Assembly: GCA_045635565.1 (NCBI GenBank)
Contig: JAZTVX010000075.1
Location: 1 to 42,807, forward strand
Reading direction: 5' to 3'
Length of the DNA stretch: 42,807 bases
Origin: RGIG4140 sp045635565
GTDB lineage: Bacteria > Pseudomonadota > Alphaproteobacteria > CAAHEQ01 > UBA3637
The stretch's first letter is position 1; every line of letters starts with the position of its first letter. Both the position numbers and the translations under genes were made by a program. A model generated the notes under the pieces. It had not been told where the DNA came from. It searched no databases and saw only the letters and a program-made list of their open reading frames with translations. Shown here in pieces: positions 25,090 to 33,442 of the stretch.

Positions 25090-25719
25090 TTACTTCTTTT
25101 TCTCCGTTTCTTCATATGAATCAACATACATACCGAATGGATTAGAGTAACTTTTTCTGAAAAATCGTCGGGACGGACTGAATTTAACATTCACAACGGC
25201 AACCCGACGTTTCGATTGTATAGACCCTCGACTGTAATGATAAATATCAAATTCAATCGTAAAAATGTTATCCATGCGGGAAATCGATAGAATATCAACA
25301 CTTGTCGTCCCATGGGAACTGTTAATTGCCGTAATTCTGTCCTTTAACCCGTTGGAAAATTTTTTGTAAACCGAAGTGGAGGATAATTGTGCAATCGGTC
25401 CTCTTGCCCCCCAACGTCTATTCATTTCATCTTTATCCTGAAATGTTGTATGACGCATCTCCATATAATACCGAATCAACGTTTCATCAATCAGTTTTTT
25501 ATCACCGGCATTTTTGGAAAACGGTTCCATGTATAATAAATCTTTTGACTCGCGTGGATTTTCTGTCGCAATTTGAGCAATGACTTTTAATTTTGGAGCC
25601 ATTTGAACAAGTGTTAAAATCAAAATCAAATTAACACCAACAATAACAGCCGTAATAATCATCCAAAATTTAGCAATACCCTCTGCCGTGCTATAATCAC
25701 TTTTTTGATTGTCTGACAT
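25090..25719 (-). CDS. VirB8-like type IV secretion protein (first copy)
   Basis: 209 residues. ATG 25719 is preferred (GGGGG about eight bases upstream); an ATG at 25734 would overlap the previous gene. One membrane helix (about 14-37) is followed by a periplasmic NTF2-like domain with NRRWGARGP and the C-terminal SNPFGMYV, the VirB8 NPxG motif. It differs clearly from the copy at 24106, so the pair is an old duplication. Two VirB8 proteins with a VirB7 between them recall the Rickettsiales rvh system. Confidence 0.82.
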   Translation of the reverse strand: MSDNQKSDYSTAEGIAKFWMIITAVIVGVNLILILTLVQMAPKLKVIAQIATENPRESKDLLYMEPFSKNAGDKKLIDETLIRYYMEMRHTTFQDKDEMNRRWGARGPIAQLSSTSVYKKFSNGLKDRITAINSSHGTTSVDILSISRMDNIFTIEFDIYHYSRGSIQSKRRVAVVNVKFSPSRRFFRKSYSNPFGMYVDSYEETEKKK

Positions 25720-25720
25720 C

Positions 25721-27277
25721 TTATAAGCCCCCATTTAAACAATCAGCATCCATTTTTTTGTTACGTTCTTTTTCAAGCGTTTTTTCTTGTTCCCGATAAA
25801 CGGTTTCAACCAATGCCTTTTGTGCCAAAGCCCCTTTCATCAACTGATCAACATCTTTAGCGTTAATATCCGTTAACAACGCTGTTCCCTCAATATCCGT
25901 TTCCATAGCGTTAATGAATTGTTCATCCAGTTGCCGTTGATTAGCGTTCAACAACGTTAACGCTGTTGAATATTCCGGTGAATTTTTATCCAATTCATCT
26001 ATTGCTTTTATTTTATCGGTCATAGTCAACGAACGAAACTTGTTAAGTTTATTTGATGTATTAGAAACTTCATACATGGCTGTTTCTTTCAACAAAGCCC
26101 GTGCTTCTTGAATAGCGGATTTTTTTTGTTTAATGAGTTCTTGCCTCAAAGAGGTTAAATCATTTGGATTAAACGGTGCCGTAATACCCAAAACCGATAA
26201 ATTAGAAGCAATTTGATTGCCGAAATCTTTTTGTGCTTCTTGCTGGATACGCAACAACTCATAAGTGGTTTCAACATCTGTTCTTTTTTGTTGATAAACG
26301 GCAAAACGATTATCTAAATTTTTCGAACCGACGCTTACTCTTAACTGAAGTGAATCCGGTTGATAATATTCATTCATTTCACCATTTGGTAAACGTTTGA
26401 CTTTTTTATTTTTTATGTAGTATGACCATGGTTCCGGCATAGAAGGAAACAACAACCCTTGTGATGATTCCTGTGTTAATTTAATAATCTCATTAGCCGG
26501 TGGCAACGGCTTCGGTGGTTTGGGAAATGATAACATTTCAGTTCCCAAACGAGCAAAAACAGCAGGTTTTGTCTGTTTCATCCGTGCTAAAAATGTTTGA
26601 TATGCCGTGGCATTTTGCTCATAAGAATTATCACGGGATATACCTTGTATGGCTCCGTTAACACCAAACATTTGTGCAATATCAATCAAGAAATTATTGA
26701 CTTGTTCGGCATAAATATAATCTTGATCCTTCCACCGTTTGAATCCATTTTCTTTATCATAGACTTCACCGTACTTTTCCGGATTTTGATAAACGTCAAT
26801 TAACACATCCCGACCTAAACGCCAATGTGGAAAAGCATTTTCAGGTGTATTTTGTTGTGTCGTCGGAATGGAAGAATTAACATATATTTTTAAATCTTGT
26901 TCCTGACGGTCAAATTCTGCTGTCATGTTTTGCCATGCTTCGGTCGGATTTTTATAAATACCTTCTAATCGTTTAATATTACATTCCGTTAATGCTTTCA
27001 TTTGATCTTCAACAAGTTTCTTTTTTTGTTCAACAAACTGTGTGTTTGTATGTTGTGTCGTCATGTAATTATTGATTAAAAACTGTGTTGAATGTATGTG
27101 CATTGCCTTAACTAAATAGGTACGATAATCTTCCGGCACTTTGTGTTCTCGCTTGGGTGGAAGCCATGGTTGAACCTGTTCCAATTGAGCATACGTCGGC
27201 AATGTTAATATCAAACTCAGCCCTAAAAACGTGCCATAAAATACGGCACTTAATCGATAATGTGTTTTGTATTTCAT
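25721..27277 (-). CDS. Exported protein of the type IV secretion unit (518 aa)
   Basis: Unrecognised. It has a Sec signal peptide ending about residue 30 (LPTYA before QLEQVQPW). The mature protein is helical with two Pro-rich breaks (PKPPKPLPPANE at about 250) and a long coiled-coil-prone C-terminal half. It overlaps the upstream gene by four bases (ATGA) and abuts virB8, so it is very probably co-expressed with the secretion genes. A role as a periplasmic or pilus-associated component is inferred from context only. Confidence 0.75.
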   Translation of the reverse strand: MKYKTHYRLSAVFYGTFLGLSLILTLPTYAQLEQVQPWLPPKREHKVPEDYRTYLVKAMHIHSTQFLINNYMTTQHTNTQFVEQKKKLVEDQMKALTECNIKRLEGIYKNPTEAWQNMTAEFDRQEQDLKIYVNSSIPTTQQNTPENAFPHWRLGRDVLIDVYQNPEKYGEVYDKENGFKRWKDQDYIYAEQVNNFLIDIAQMFGVNGAIQGISRDNSYEQNATAYQTFLARMKQTKPAVFARLGTEMLSFPKPPKPLPPANEIIKLTQESSQGLLFPSMPEPWSYYIKNKKVKRLPNGEMNEYYQPDSLQLRVSVGSKNLDNRFAVYQQKRTDVETTYELLRIQQEAQKDFGNQIASNLSVLGITAPFNPNDLTSLRQELIKQKKSAIQEARALLKETAMYEVSNTSNKLNKFRSLTMTDKIKAIDELDKNSPEYSTALTLLNANQRQLDEQFINAMETDIEGTALLTDINAKDVDQLMKGALAQKALVETVYREQEKTLEKERNKKMDADCLNGGL

Positions 27278-28152
27278 TTTTTGTCCCCCGTATCAACCGA
27301 ACCGGCATTCCCCTTATTCGCCGAAATTTTTGGCACTTTTTTGACAATTTTCATACTGGAAATAGCCTGATTTGCAGCAAATTCCAATTTAACAGCCTCA
27401 ATCATTTTTTGATAACCCAACAATTCAAACCATGCTAAACGCAATTGTTCGTTTGAACGCAAAACAACCAACTCATTTTTATCCGTTGACATTTTATCAT
27501 CACCGGAAGAACCGGTATTACTCTCATCTTTTTCAACTTGGGCGTCAATTTGTTCCAAAATGTCTTTAATCATCGGAAAGTTGGCTTTTAATGTCAACAT
27601 ACGAGCCATCAGTGTAATCGTTGCCTGTTGTCGAATAAATTTACGACGTTGAACGACAAAATATTCACTAGCATAATCAGCCCGTGTTTCATCATCATAA
27701 GTTCCTAAATTGCGTTCCATACGCGTATGTACAGATACATCTTCCCCATGCGTTTTATCTTGTGTCACACCTTGGGGATCATCATCCGTAGAACTGTTGC
27801 TTTTGGTAATACCAGTTATTTCACCTAATTTTTTAAACGGCCATTGAACAGTAGATACAATGGCATTTTTGACTTTACCAGCCGCAGACGTAATATCTCG
27901 ACGTATTTTTGTAATTTTTTGTTTGGCCGCACGATATGTTTGAGCCGTTTTTTCATAGGCTGTCGTAGCAGCCTGAATAAATTTATTACCCTCAGCACCG
28001 GCTATACCTGCTTGCATTTCCAGCGGACATGCTTCCGTCGGTGTACAATACGGCGGATTCGGACAACATTCCATAACAGCCAAAGCCGACACGGAAAAGA
28101 AACAAAGCGTTAAAGAAACAACAAATATTTTTAACCATGTTATTGTTTTCAT
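27274..28152 (-). CDS. Exported protein of the type IV secretion unit (292 aa)
   Basis: Unrecognised. Signal peptide to about residue 25 (VSALA before VMECCPNPPYC). The mature N-terminus has five Cys within about 20 residues, suggesting disulfides. A helical, charged body follows (RAAKQKITKIRRDI and later RRKFIRQQATITLMARML), with a Ser/Asp-rich linker. GAGG lies upstream of ATG 28152. The RRKFIRQQ-type helix pair resembles parts of the neighbouring exported proteins, all of which carry an ARAL/ATAL-like helix, so the set may be distantly related. Confidence 0.72.
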   Translation of the reverse strand: MKTITWLKIFVVSLTLCFFSVSALAVMECCPNPPYCTPTEACPLEMQAGIAGAEGNKFIQAATTAYEKTAQTYRAAKQKITKIRRDITSAAGKVKNAIVSTVQWPFKKLGEITGITKSNSSTDDDPQGVTQDKTHGEDVSVHTRMERNLGTYDDETRADYASEYFVVQRRKFIRQQATITLMARMLTLKANFPMIKDILEQIDAQVEKDESNTGSSGDDKMSTDKNELVVLRSNEQLRLAWFELLGYQKMIEAVKLEFAANQAISSMKIVKKVPKISANKGNAGSVDTGDKK

Positions 28153-28163
28153 GTTCGTTCCTC

Positions 28164-28961
28164 CTACTTCTTTTTCGTATTGGGATTGACAGGGACTTTA
28201 ATCAAACCAACATCTTCCTTCATAAGCATTTTTGCTCCCAATGATTCCAATGTCAGAATTTGAATAACGATATCAGCCGTTGTGCTTTTGATTAAGGCAC
28301 CCATGTTTCTGTTTTCCATTAACATACCATGCAATTGGTTACATCCTTTTGTTTCAGCATTAAACACGGATTTAATATCCTCAATGATTTTCGGTCTTAA
28401 CTTTAAAGAAATTTCCAAATTTTTAGCAGCAACAATACTGGCATATTCTTCTCGAATTTCCCGAACACGACGAACCTCGTCAGATGAAATGCCTGATTGG
28501 CTCATATCAATCCCAGCCAATTGTGTAACTGCATTAACCTGTTCACCAAAATCCGTTAAACCAGAATCATCTTTGACAGCAGCAAAAAATGTTTCTTTAA
28601 CTTTTTTGCGATTAACGGTATAAGATACATTCGGTTCAATTATGTCGTCGGCTTCATCTGTTCCGTAATCCAGCACGTTATTATATATATGCTTATAAAC
28701 TTCCGTTTTAATTGCTCTGTTATTTTTTGTGTTAGTCGGATTCACAGAACAACCGGCATTACCATGCTCTGCTGTTTGAGAGTTTTCCTGTTGTTGACGT
28801 TGGGCTTCTGCCAAAATACCTTCCGAGTGAGATTGAACCTGACCTGCTGTGGATTCAGCATCCCGATCTGTATCACTAATCGGCTCTCCGACACCATAAG
28901 CAGTTGAAATAACGGAAAGAATTATAGCAAAACAAGATAAGCCTAAACTCGCTTTATTCAT
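28164..28961 (-). CDS. Exported protein of the type IV secretion unit (265 aa)
   Basis: Unrecognised. Signal peptide to about residue 23 (STAYG before VGEPIS). The mature protein begins with a low-complexity Gln/Glu/Ser region, then a helical domain with two Cys (NAGCSVN and KGCNQLHG). GGAGG sits within the end of the preceding gene, indicating translational coupling. Its periplasmic destination and place in the unit suggest a structural role in the secretion machine. Confidence 0.72.
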   Translation of the reverse strand: MNKASLGLSCFAIILSVISTAYGVGEPISDTDRDAESTAGQVQSHSEGILAEAQRQQQENSQTAEHGNAGCSVNPTNTKNNRAIKTEVYKHIYNNVLDYGTDEADDIIEPNVSYTVNRKKVKETFFAAVKDDSGLTDFGEQVNAVTQLAGIDMSQSGISSDEVRRVREIREEYASIVAAKNLEISLKLRPKIIEDIKSVFNAETKGCNQLHGMLMENRNMGALIKSTTADIVIQILTLESLGAKMLMKEDVGLIKVPVNPNTKKK

Positions 28962-28962
28962 A

Positions 28963-29736
28963 TCAGCCTCCTGTGAACGTATTTAAAATACCATCTACCA
29001 ACCCCTCTTTTTTCGGGGCTTCAACACCTTGAATAGTGTTAATAGCATTGATTTCAATGTAACTGTTGCGAATGGTTGCAATTTCATTTAAGGTCATATG
29101 TGTCCTAAAAATAACTGATGATGACAACCCTTTTTGAATAGAGCCAGTTGTTGAACGATTGTGCGTTTCCGTTTCCATATCTTGACGATCTTGTTGTGCT
29201 TTTTCCGTCAAGTCCAGCGTACGGACAGCTAATGCACGGGCATTTTCAAATGTAATAAATGTTTGAATTTGCATTTTTTCTAATGTACCATCTTGCGTTT
29301 CGGCAGCAACTTCTTCACCTGAACGCATGTCAACAGGTTGATCATTTTTGGAATTAAGCGTTTTGGAATTATAAACAAATGTATTCTTCACAACAGCTTC
29401 CACTTCCGGAATTGATGGTTTATCTTTAGACAATGCTTGCCGTAACTTGGCATCCCCGTATGGTGGGAATTCCGAACTAACAACACTTCCCTTGTTTTCA
29501 ACAACTTCGGCTTTATCAACTTTTGGATCACGCAGTTCCCGTTTTTTTTCGGATGACTTTAAACTATCTTCATCATTGTCATTGGACATCTCCGAATAGA
29601 CCGTTTGAATGACACGTTCTGCAACAGCAGACATTTCCTGAATCGGATAGGGATTCATAATCTGAGGTATTTGCCCCATAACAACCTGAGGAGCAAAAAC
29701 AAGACCGATAGATAAAAATCTGAAAATGGTTTTCAT
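28963..29736 (-). CDS. Exported protein of the type IV secretion unit (257 aa)
   Basis: Unrecognised. Signal peptide to about residue 21 (QVVMG before QIPQIMNPYP). The first half of the mature protein is acidic and low in complexity; the second half is helical, with FENARALAVRTLDLTEKAQ, DMETETHNR and LNEIATIRNSYIEINAINTIQG. That ending (repeated initiation-like helices over INAINT) recalls VirB5/TrbJ-type proteins and also resembles the 264-residue neighbour. GGAGG precedes ATG 29736. Confidence 0.72.
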   Translation of the reverse strand: MKTIFRFLSIGLVFAPQVVMGQIPQIMNPYPIQEMSAVAERVIQTVYSEMSNDNDEDSLKSSEKKRELRDPKVDKAEVVENKGSVVSSEFPPYGDAKLRQALSKDKPSIPEVEAVVKNTFVYNSKTLNSKNDQPVDMRSGEEVAAETQDGTLEKMQIQTFITFENARALAVRTLDLTEKAQQDRQDMETETHNRSTTGSIQKGLSSSVIFRTHMTLNEIATIRNSYIEINAINTIQGVEAPKKEGLVDGILNTFTGG

Positions 29737-29745
29737 TTGTCCTCC

Positions 29746-30540
29746 TTATTTATTCAACAAATCAAATGTTGGTTTAGATTCAACATCATCCATAACCGTA
29801 AACGCATTAAGTCCATTCGCTGCCGCTTGTGACATAAGCAGACGATTGTACGTTTCAGCCATACGCATATTTCCATACACTTTAGTTTCATGCGTTTTTC
29901 GAATAGTATTGGTTGCATTAACTTTTTCTTGTGTATCATCTTTTGTTTCATGCAATGTGCGATATGCTAATGTACGATGAACCAGTGCCGTTGCCAACGC
30001 ATACCGAGCAAATGCTTGCTTCGATTGAGCCAATCTGGCATGCCGACGGGTAATTTCCTCTGTTTTTATGCTATTTTGACCTCCCGTTATCATACTGGTT
30101 ACCTGACCAACCGGATCATCAGCAGGTGTTTCCTCTCGGACTTGCATGTTATTCTTAACAGATTGTTCCGAAGCCGCATGATTAGGAAATTTACCCCCTT
30201 CAGCATCACTACCGGTTGTTGGTAATTTAGGAGTGGTATTGGCTTGCTCATTTTTAGGAACGGCATCCACAACATCAGATGATAATGCAGGCTTAGGTGA
30301 TAAAAAATCAAGATTAAAAACAATATCCATATAATCACCCAAATCAATCAATTCTAATGTAGAGTTTTTAAGTGTATTAACGGCTGTTGCCAGTTCTTTT
30401 CCTTCGTTTGCAACCGCCCTGCCCAACTCAATCAAATCTTTCGCATCATTAACAACAACAACTGCTGTTGCCGGATAACTATATGACAACATAACGGTAC
30501 TGACACAAAGAAAAAATCGACTTATATATTTCTTTATCAT
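29746..30540 (-). CDS. Exported protein, possibly VirB5/TrbJ-like (264 aa)
   Basis: ATG 30540 with AAAGGAG; a longer reading to 30621 overlaps the upstream gene. Signal peptide to about residue 25 (YPATA before VVVVNDA). The opening VVVVNDAKDLIELGRAV, a helical hairpin, and a C-terminal helix ending RLLMSQAAANGLNAFTVMDD look like the alpha-helical VirB5/TrbJ group, minor pilus components. The match is by style only. A Pro/Asn-rich linker separates the helical halves. Confidence 0.68.
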   Translation of the reverse strand: MIKKYISRFFLCVSTVMLSYSYPATAVVVVNDAKDLIELGRAVANEGKELATAVNTLKNSTLELIDLGDYMDIVFNLDFLSPKPALSSDVVDAVPKNEQANTTPKLPTTGSDAEGGKFPNHAASEQSVKNNMQVREETPADDPVGQVTSMITGGQNSIKTEEITRRHARLAQSKQAFARYALATALVHRTLAYRTLHETKDDTQEKVNATNTIRKTHETKVYGNMRMAETYNRLLMSQAAANGLNAFTVMDDVESKPTFDLLNK

Positions 30541-30556
30541 ATTCTTCTCCTTTGTT

Positions 30557-31462
30557 CTACTTTGCCGGTCCGATGGACGTATTTCCCGATATGATGTTAA
30601 TATTATCATAAATGGTTGCACTTTGAATGGATAACTCCGTAATATCCAACGACAACAACGTATTTGTCATCACATTCAACGCCAAACCGGCCCCATTACT
30701 GTTATCAATATCTTCCCGAACATTTGTGGGTTTATCAGCATTACTGCTGGCTTTTTGAATTTTATTATATTGTGATGTTCCATTCATGACCTGCGTTGCA
30801 TCAGCAACAACAACAGCAGTCGCATCCTGCAGGAATTTTTTTAAATTTTTAACAGCACTACCGGCCGTATACATAGATAACTTATCTTCTTCAACCGCTT
30901 TAGTATAAAGATGATCACGAATACCAGCGGCAGCCCCTAAATAATCCCCTGTTGCCAATTGAACAGCCGGAGCAATGTACTGACCATATTCAGCATAGGC
31001 ATCTTTAATAGAGGCGGCTGTTTCAGACAAAGAAAAACCCTCCCCCGGCGTATCGGAAGAAAATCTATCAGCAACAGCACCCCCCACTTCGGTTGCCTTA
31101 TCTTTTATAGCCCCACCAACTTCAGTGGCTTTGTCCATAACAGCATTACCAGCCACTTCAATTTTACCATCGACATAATCTGTTGCATTTTTATAAGCAT
31201 CGGAAACAGCTTGTGAAGCAGAAGACAACGCATCCCCGACGACGGCTGTATATCCATTCACCTTGGCTTGTATAGTTGTTTTAGCTAAATTACTGTTTTC
31301 TGTGACAACTTTATTATAGCGATTAACTTTGACCGCAACTTCCTGTATTTTACCGGCAGGATCAAACGTCATCGTGAATGCAAACGTGTCTGACGGCAAA
31401 AAAGCACACAAACAGCCGCAAGTAACACAAACATACTTGAAGCAATTAAAAAATCGTTTCAT
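30557..31462 (-). CDS. Exported protein, first gene of the type IV secretion unit, possibly VirB5/TrbJ-like (301 aa)
   Basis: Signal peptide to about residue 29 (SDTFA before FTMTFDP). The mature N-terminus FTMTFDPAGKIQEVAVKVNRY resembles the TrbJ/VirB5 opening in which a Phe-Asp-Pro is followed by a long helix. The middle has a repeated amphipathic segment, DKATEVGGAIKDKATEVGGAV. The end, VMTNTLLSLDITELSIQSA, parallels the ends of the next two gene products. CGGAGG precedes ATG 31462 and a promoter lies at 31497-31524. Confidence 0.7.
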   Translation of the reverse strand: MKRFFNCFKYVCVTCGCLCAFLPSDTFAFTMTFDPAGKIQEVAVKVNRYNKVVTENSNLAKTTIQAKVNGYTAVVGDALSSASQAVSDAYKNATDYVDGKIEVAGNAVMDKATEVGGAIKDKATEVGGAVADRFSSDTPGEGFSLSETAASIKDAYAEYGQYIAPAVQLATGDYLGAAAGIRDHLYTKAVEEDKLSMYTAGSAVKNLKKFLQDATAVVVADATQVMNGTSQYNKIQKASSNADKPTNVREDIDNSNGAGLALNVMTNTLLSLDITELSIQSATIYDNINIISGNTSIGPAK

Positions 31463-31496
31463 TCGAACCTCCGTATTTCGATAACCTCTTATTTCT

Positions 31497-31524
31497 ATTT
31501 TACTCTTTTTTCATAACATTGCAA
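31497..31524 (-). promoter_or_regulatory. Promoter of the type IV secretion unit
   Basis: On the minus strand: TTGCAA (31524-31519), a 16-bp spacer, TAAAAT (31502-31497), about 35 bases before the start codon at 31462. Confidence 0.65.
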
Positions 31525-31613
31525 GTATTTTTTCTGCATATTATTTCATTGTTTGATAAATCAAAAACATTCGGTATTAAACAGCATCATTTTGGCAGGA
31601 TATAAAACACACC

Positions 31614-31646
31614 AAAAAATCGGTTTCAGGACAGAAACCGATTTTT
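31614..31646. terminator. Bidirectional terminator
   Basis: AAAAATCGGTTTC and GAAACCGATTTTT form a long stem around AGGACA, with T-runs on both strands. It ends the trpS / LOG-like unit and separates it from the secretion-gene promoter. Confidence 0.9.
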
Positions 31647-31666
31647 CAGCAAACATTATACATATT

Positions 31667-32317
31667 CTAACGTGTTTTCTTCTGATTTATTTTTTTGTTT
31701 ATTTTCATAGCAGTTGATAGAACATCACGGGATTTTTCAACAAAAACAATATAATCCAATTGCTTATCCGTCAAAATGTGTTGCCGTTTCATTTCATCTG
31801 TTTGATATTGAAAATCATCCCAATAATGGTTGGGATTTAAGAAAACAACCGGTTTTTTAGATTGTTCCTCTTGTTCAACAAGGGAAACAAAATCCGAAAA
31901 TGCCGCAAGTGTTTCCCATCCCCCCGGCATAATGACGATAACATCGGCTGTTTCATACATTTTTAATCGTTGTTCTGTTTGTGTAGCCGTAATAACAAGT
32001 TCATTTTGCCGACAAACATGATTTTGCGGGCAATTTTTATCCAATGAATCAGACGTTGTTACACCAACAATCCGTGCATTTTCCTTGATAGCACCCTGAA
32101 AAACAGATGCGGATAATCCACTTGTTGTTACATTATAAATCAGTGTCTTTTTTTCTTTACCTAAAATTGTTCCCAGTTGAAAGGCGGCTTTTTGAAAATT
32201 ATCAGCAACATGCGATGACATTGTTCCGAAAACAGCCACGTTTTCTATTTGTGCAATTCCTGTTCTTGATAAACAAAAACACAGCAAAAAAACGACCAAT
32301 CCCTGAAAAACTTTCAT
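31667..32317 (-). CDS. LOG-like (lysine decarboxylase-like Rossmann) protein with signal peptide
   Basis: 216 residues from ATG 32317, with GGAG seven bases upstream. A TTG two codons earlier is less likely. The fold cues are NVAVFGTMSS near the mature start and IVIMPGGWETLAAFSDF. The latter corresponds to the PGGxGTxxE motif of LOG/YgdH nucleotide-binding proteins, but with Glu for Gly and without the later Glu. Unusually, it has a Sec-type signal peptide (to about residue 23, RTGIA before QIENV), whereas LOG proteins are cytoplasmic. It lies 13 bases downstream of trpS. Confidence 0.65.
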   Translation of the reverse strand: MKVFQGLVVFLLCFCLSRTGIAQIENVAVFGTMSSHVADNFQKAAFQLGTILGKEKKTLIYNVTTSGLSASVFQGAIKENARIVGVTTSDSLDKNCPQNHVCRQNELVITATQTEQRLKMYETADVIVIMPGGWETLAAFSDFVSLVEQEEQSKKPVVFLNPNHYWDDFQYQTDEMKRQHILTDKQLDYIVFVEKSRDVLSTAMKINKKINQKKTR

Positions 32318-32330
32318 TAACAACTCCTGT

Positions 32331-33347
32331 TTAACGATTAAAAATAACGTCTTTTACACGATTTAAAACCGGTATGGTTATTTGACGAGCCCTAACAGCC
32401 CCTTGAGCCAACATATGTTCAACTTCATCAAAATGGGACATGTAATACATGTATTTTTCCCGTTTTTCACCCAGTTCGTCCATGAGCACCTGCAATAACA
32501 TTTTTTTAATTGTTCCATACCCCATACCTCCATTTTTTAAACCGGTTTCAATTTCCTGAACAACCGGTGTCGGTGCGATACCTCGAGCAATGTGATACAA
32601 TAAAATATCATCAGGATTTTTTTTATCATTGATGTCCTGACAATCCGTCTTAATTCCCATAACGGCTTTTTTTAATTCAGCATCTGTTCCGAATAACGGA
32701 ATCACATTATTGTAACTTTTGCTCATCTTTTGACCATCCGTTCCGGGAAGAACCTGAGCCGTTTCACTCAAAGATGGGGTTGGTATTTTTAAAACTTCCT
32801 GTTCATACAATGCGTTGATAGAACCAGCAATATCAGCAGCAATTTCAACATGTTGAACCTGATCTTTTCCGACGGGTACAATATCCGTATCATAAGCCAA
32901 AATATCGGCCGCCATTAAAACGGGATATGTGTACAATCCCATATTGATACCGGCATCTGTCGGCTCATTGCGTGCAATATTTTTATCGACAGCCGCTTTA
33001 TAGGCATGTGCCTTATTCATGAATCCTTTGGGTGTATATGCCATAAGAATAGTTGTTAATTCAAACAGTTCCGGTATATCGGATTGTTTATAAAACAATG
33101 ATTTTTCAGGATTTAAGCCACAGGCCAAATAGGCACACGCAATTTCTCTGGTTAAACGATTTAATAAAGGGGCATCTTTAATGGCGTTGACAGCATGATA
33201 ATCAGCAACAAACATGATATGATTATCATTTTCACTGACTTTATTGGCAAATTCAATGGCTGGTTTAACGGCTCCGAGGTAATTACCAATGTGTAACGTA
33301 CCGGTCGGTTTAACACCGGTTAGAATAGTTTTTGATTGTTGTTCCAT
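32331..33347 (-). CDS. trpS: Tryptophanyl-tRNA synthetase
   Basis: 338 residues, the normal bacterial TrpRS size. Class I signatures are visible: the HIGN form of HIGH (19-22, after PTGTLHI) and KMSKS (207-211). It attaches tryptophan to tRNA-Trp in the cytoplasm. AAGGAA precedes ATG 33347. It is followed at 13 bases by the LOG-like gene, so the two probably share a transcript ending at 31614-31646. Confidence 0.97.
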   Translation of the reverse strand: MEQQSKTILTGVKPTGTLHIGNYLGAVKPAIEFANKVSENDNHIMFVADYHAVNAIKDAPLLNRLTREIACAYLACGLNPEKSLFYKQSDIPELFELTTILMAYTPKGFMNKAHAYKAAVDKNIARNEPTDAGINMGLYTYPVLMAADILAYDTDIVPVGKDQVQHVEIAADIAGSINALYEQEVLKIPTPSLSETAQVLPGTDGQKMSKSYNNVIPLFGTDAELKKAVMGIKTDCQDINDKKNPDDILLYHIARGIAPTPVVQEIETGLKNGGMGYGTIKKMLLQVLMDELGEKREKYMYYMSHFDEVEHMLAQGAVRARQITIPVLNRVKDVIFNR

Positions 33348-33393
33348 TGTGTCTTCCTTGTTTTATTGTTAATAAAAAATAAATAAAAATAAA

Positions 33394-33433
33394 ACCGACA
33401 AAAGTCAAGTACTGTTTTATGCCTTTTGCCGGT
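33394..33433 (-). terminator. Terminator of the lysozyme-like gene
   Basis: ACCGACAAAAG (33394-33404) and CTTTTGCCGGT (33423-33433) pair with one wobble. On the minus strand a T-rich tract follows. Confidence 0.75.
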
Positions 33434-33442
33434 CTGGTATGA

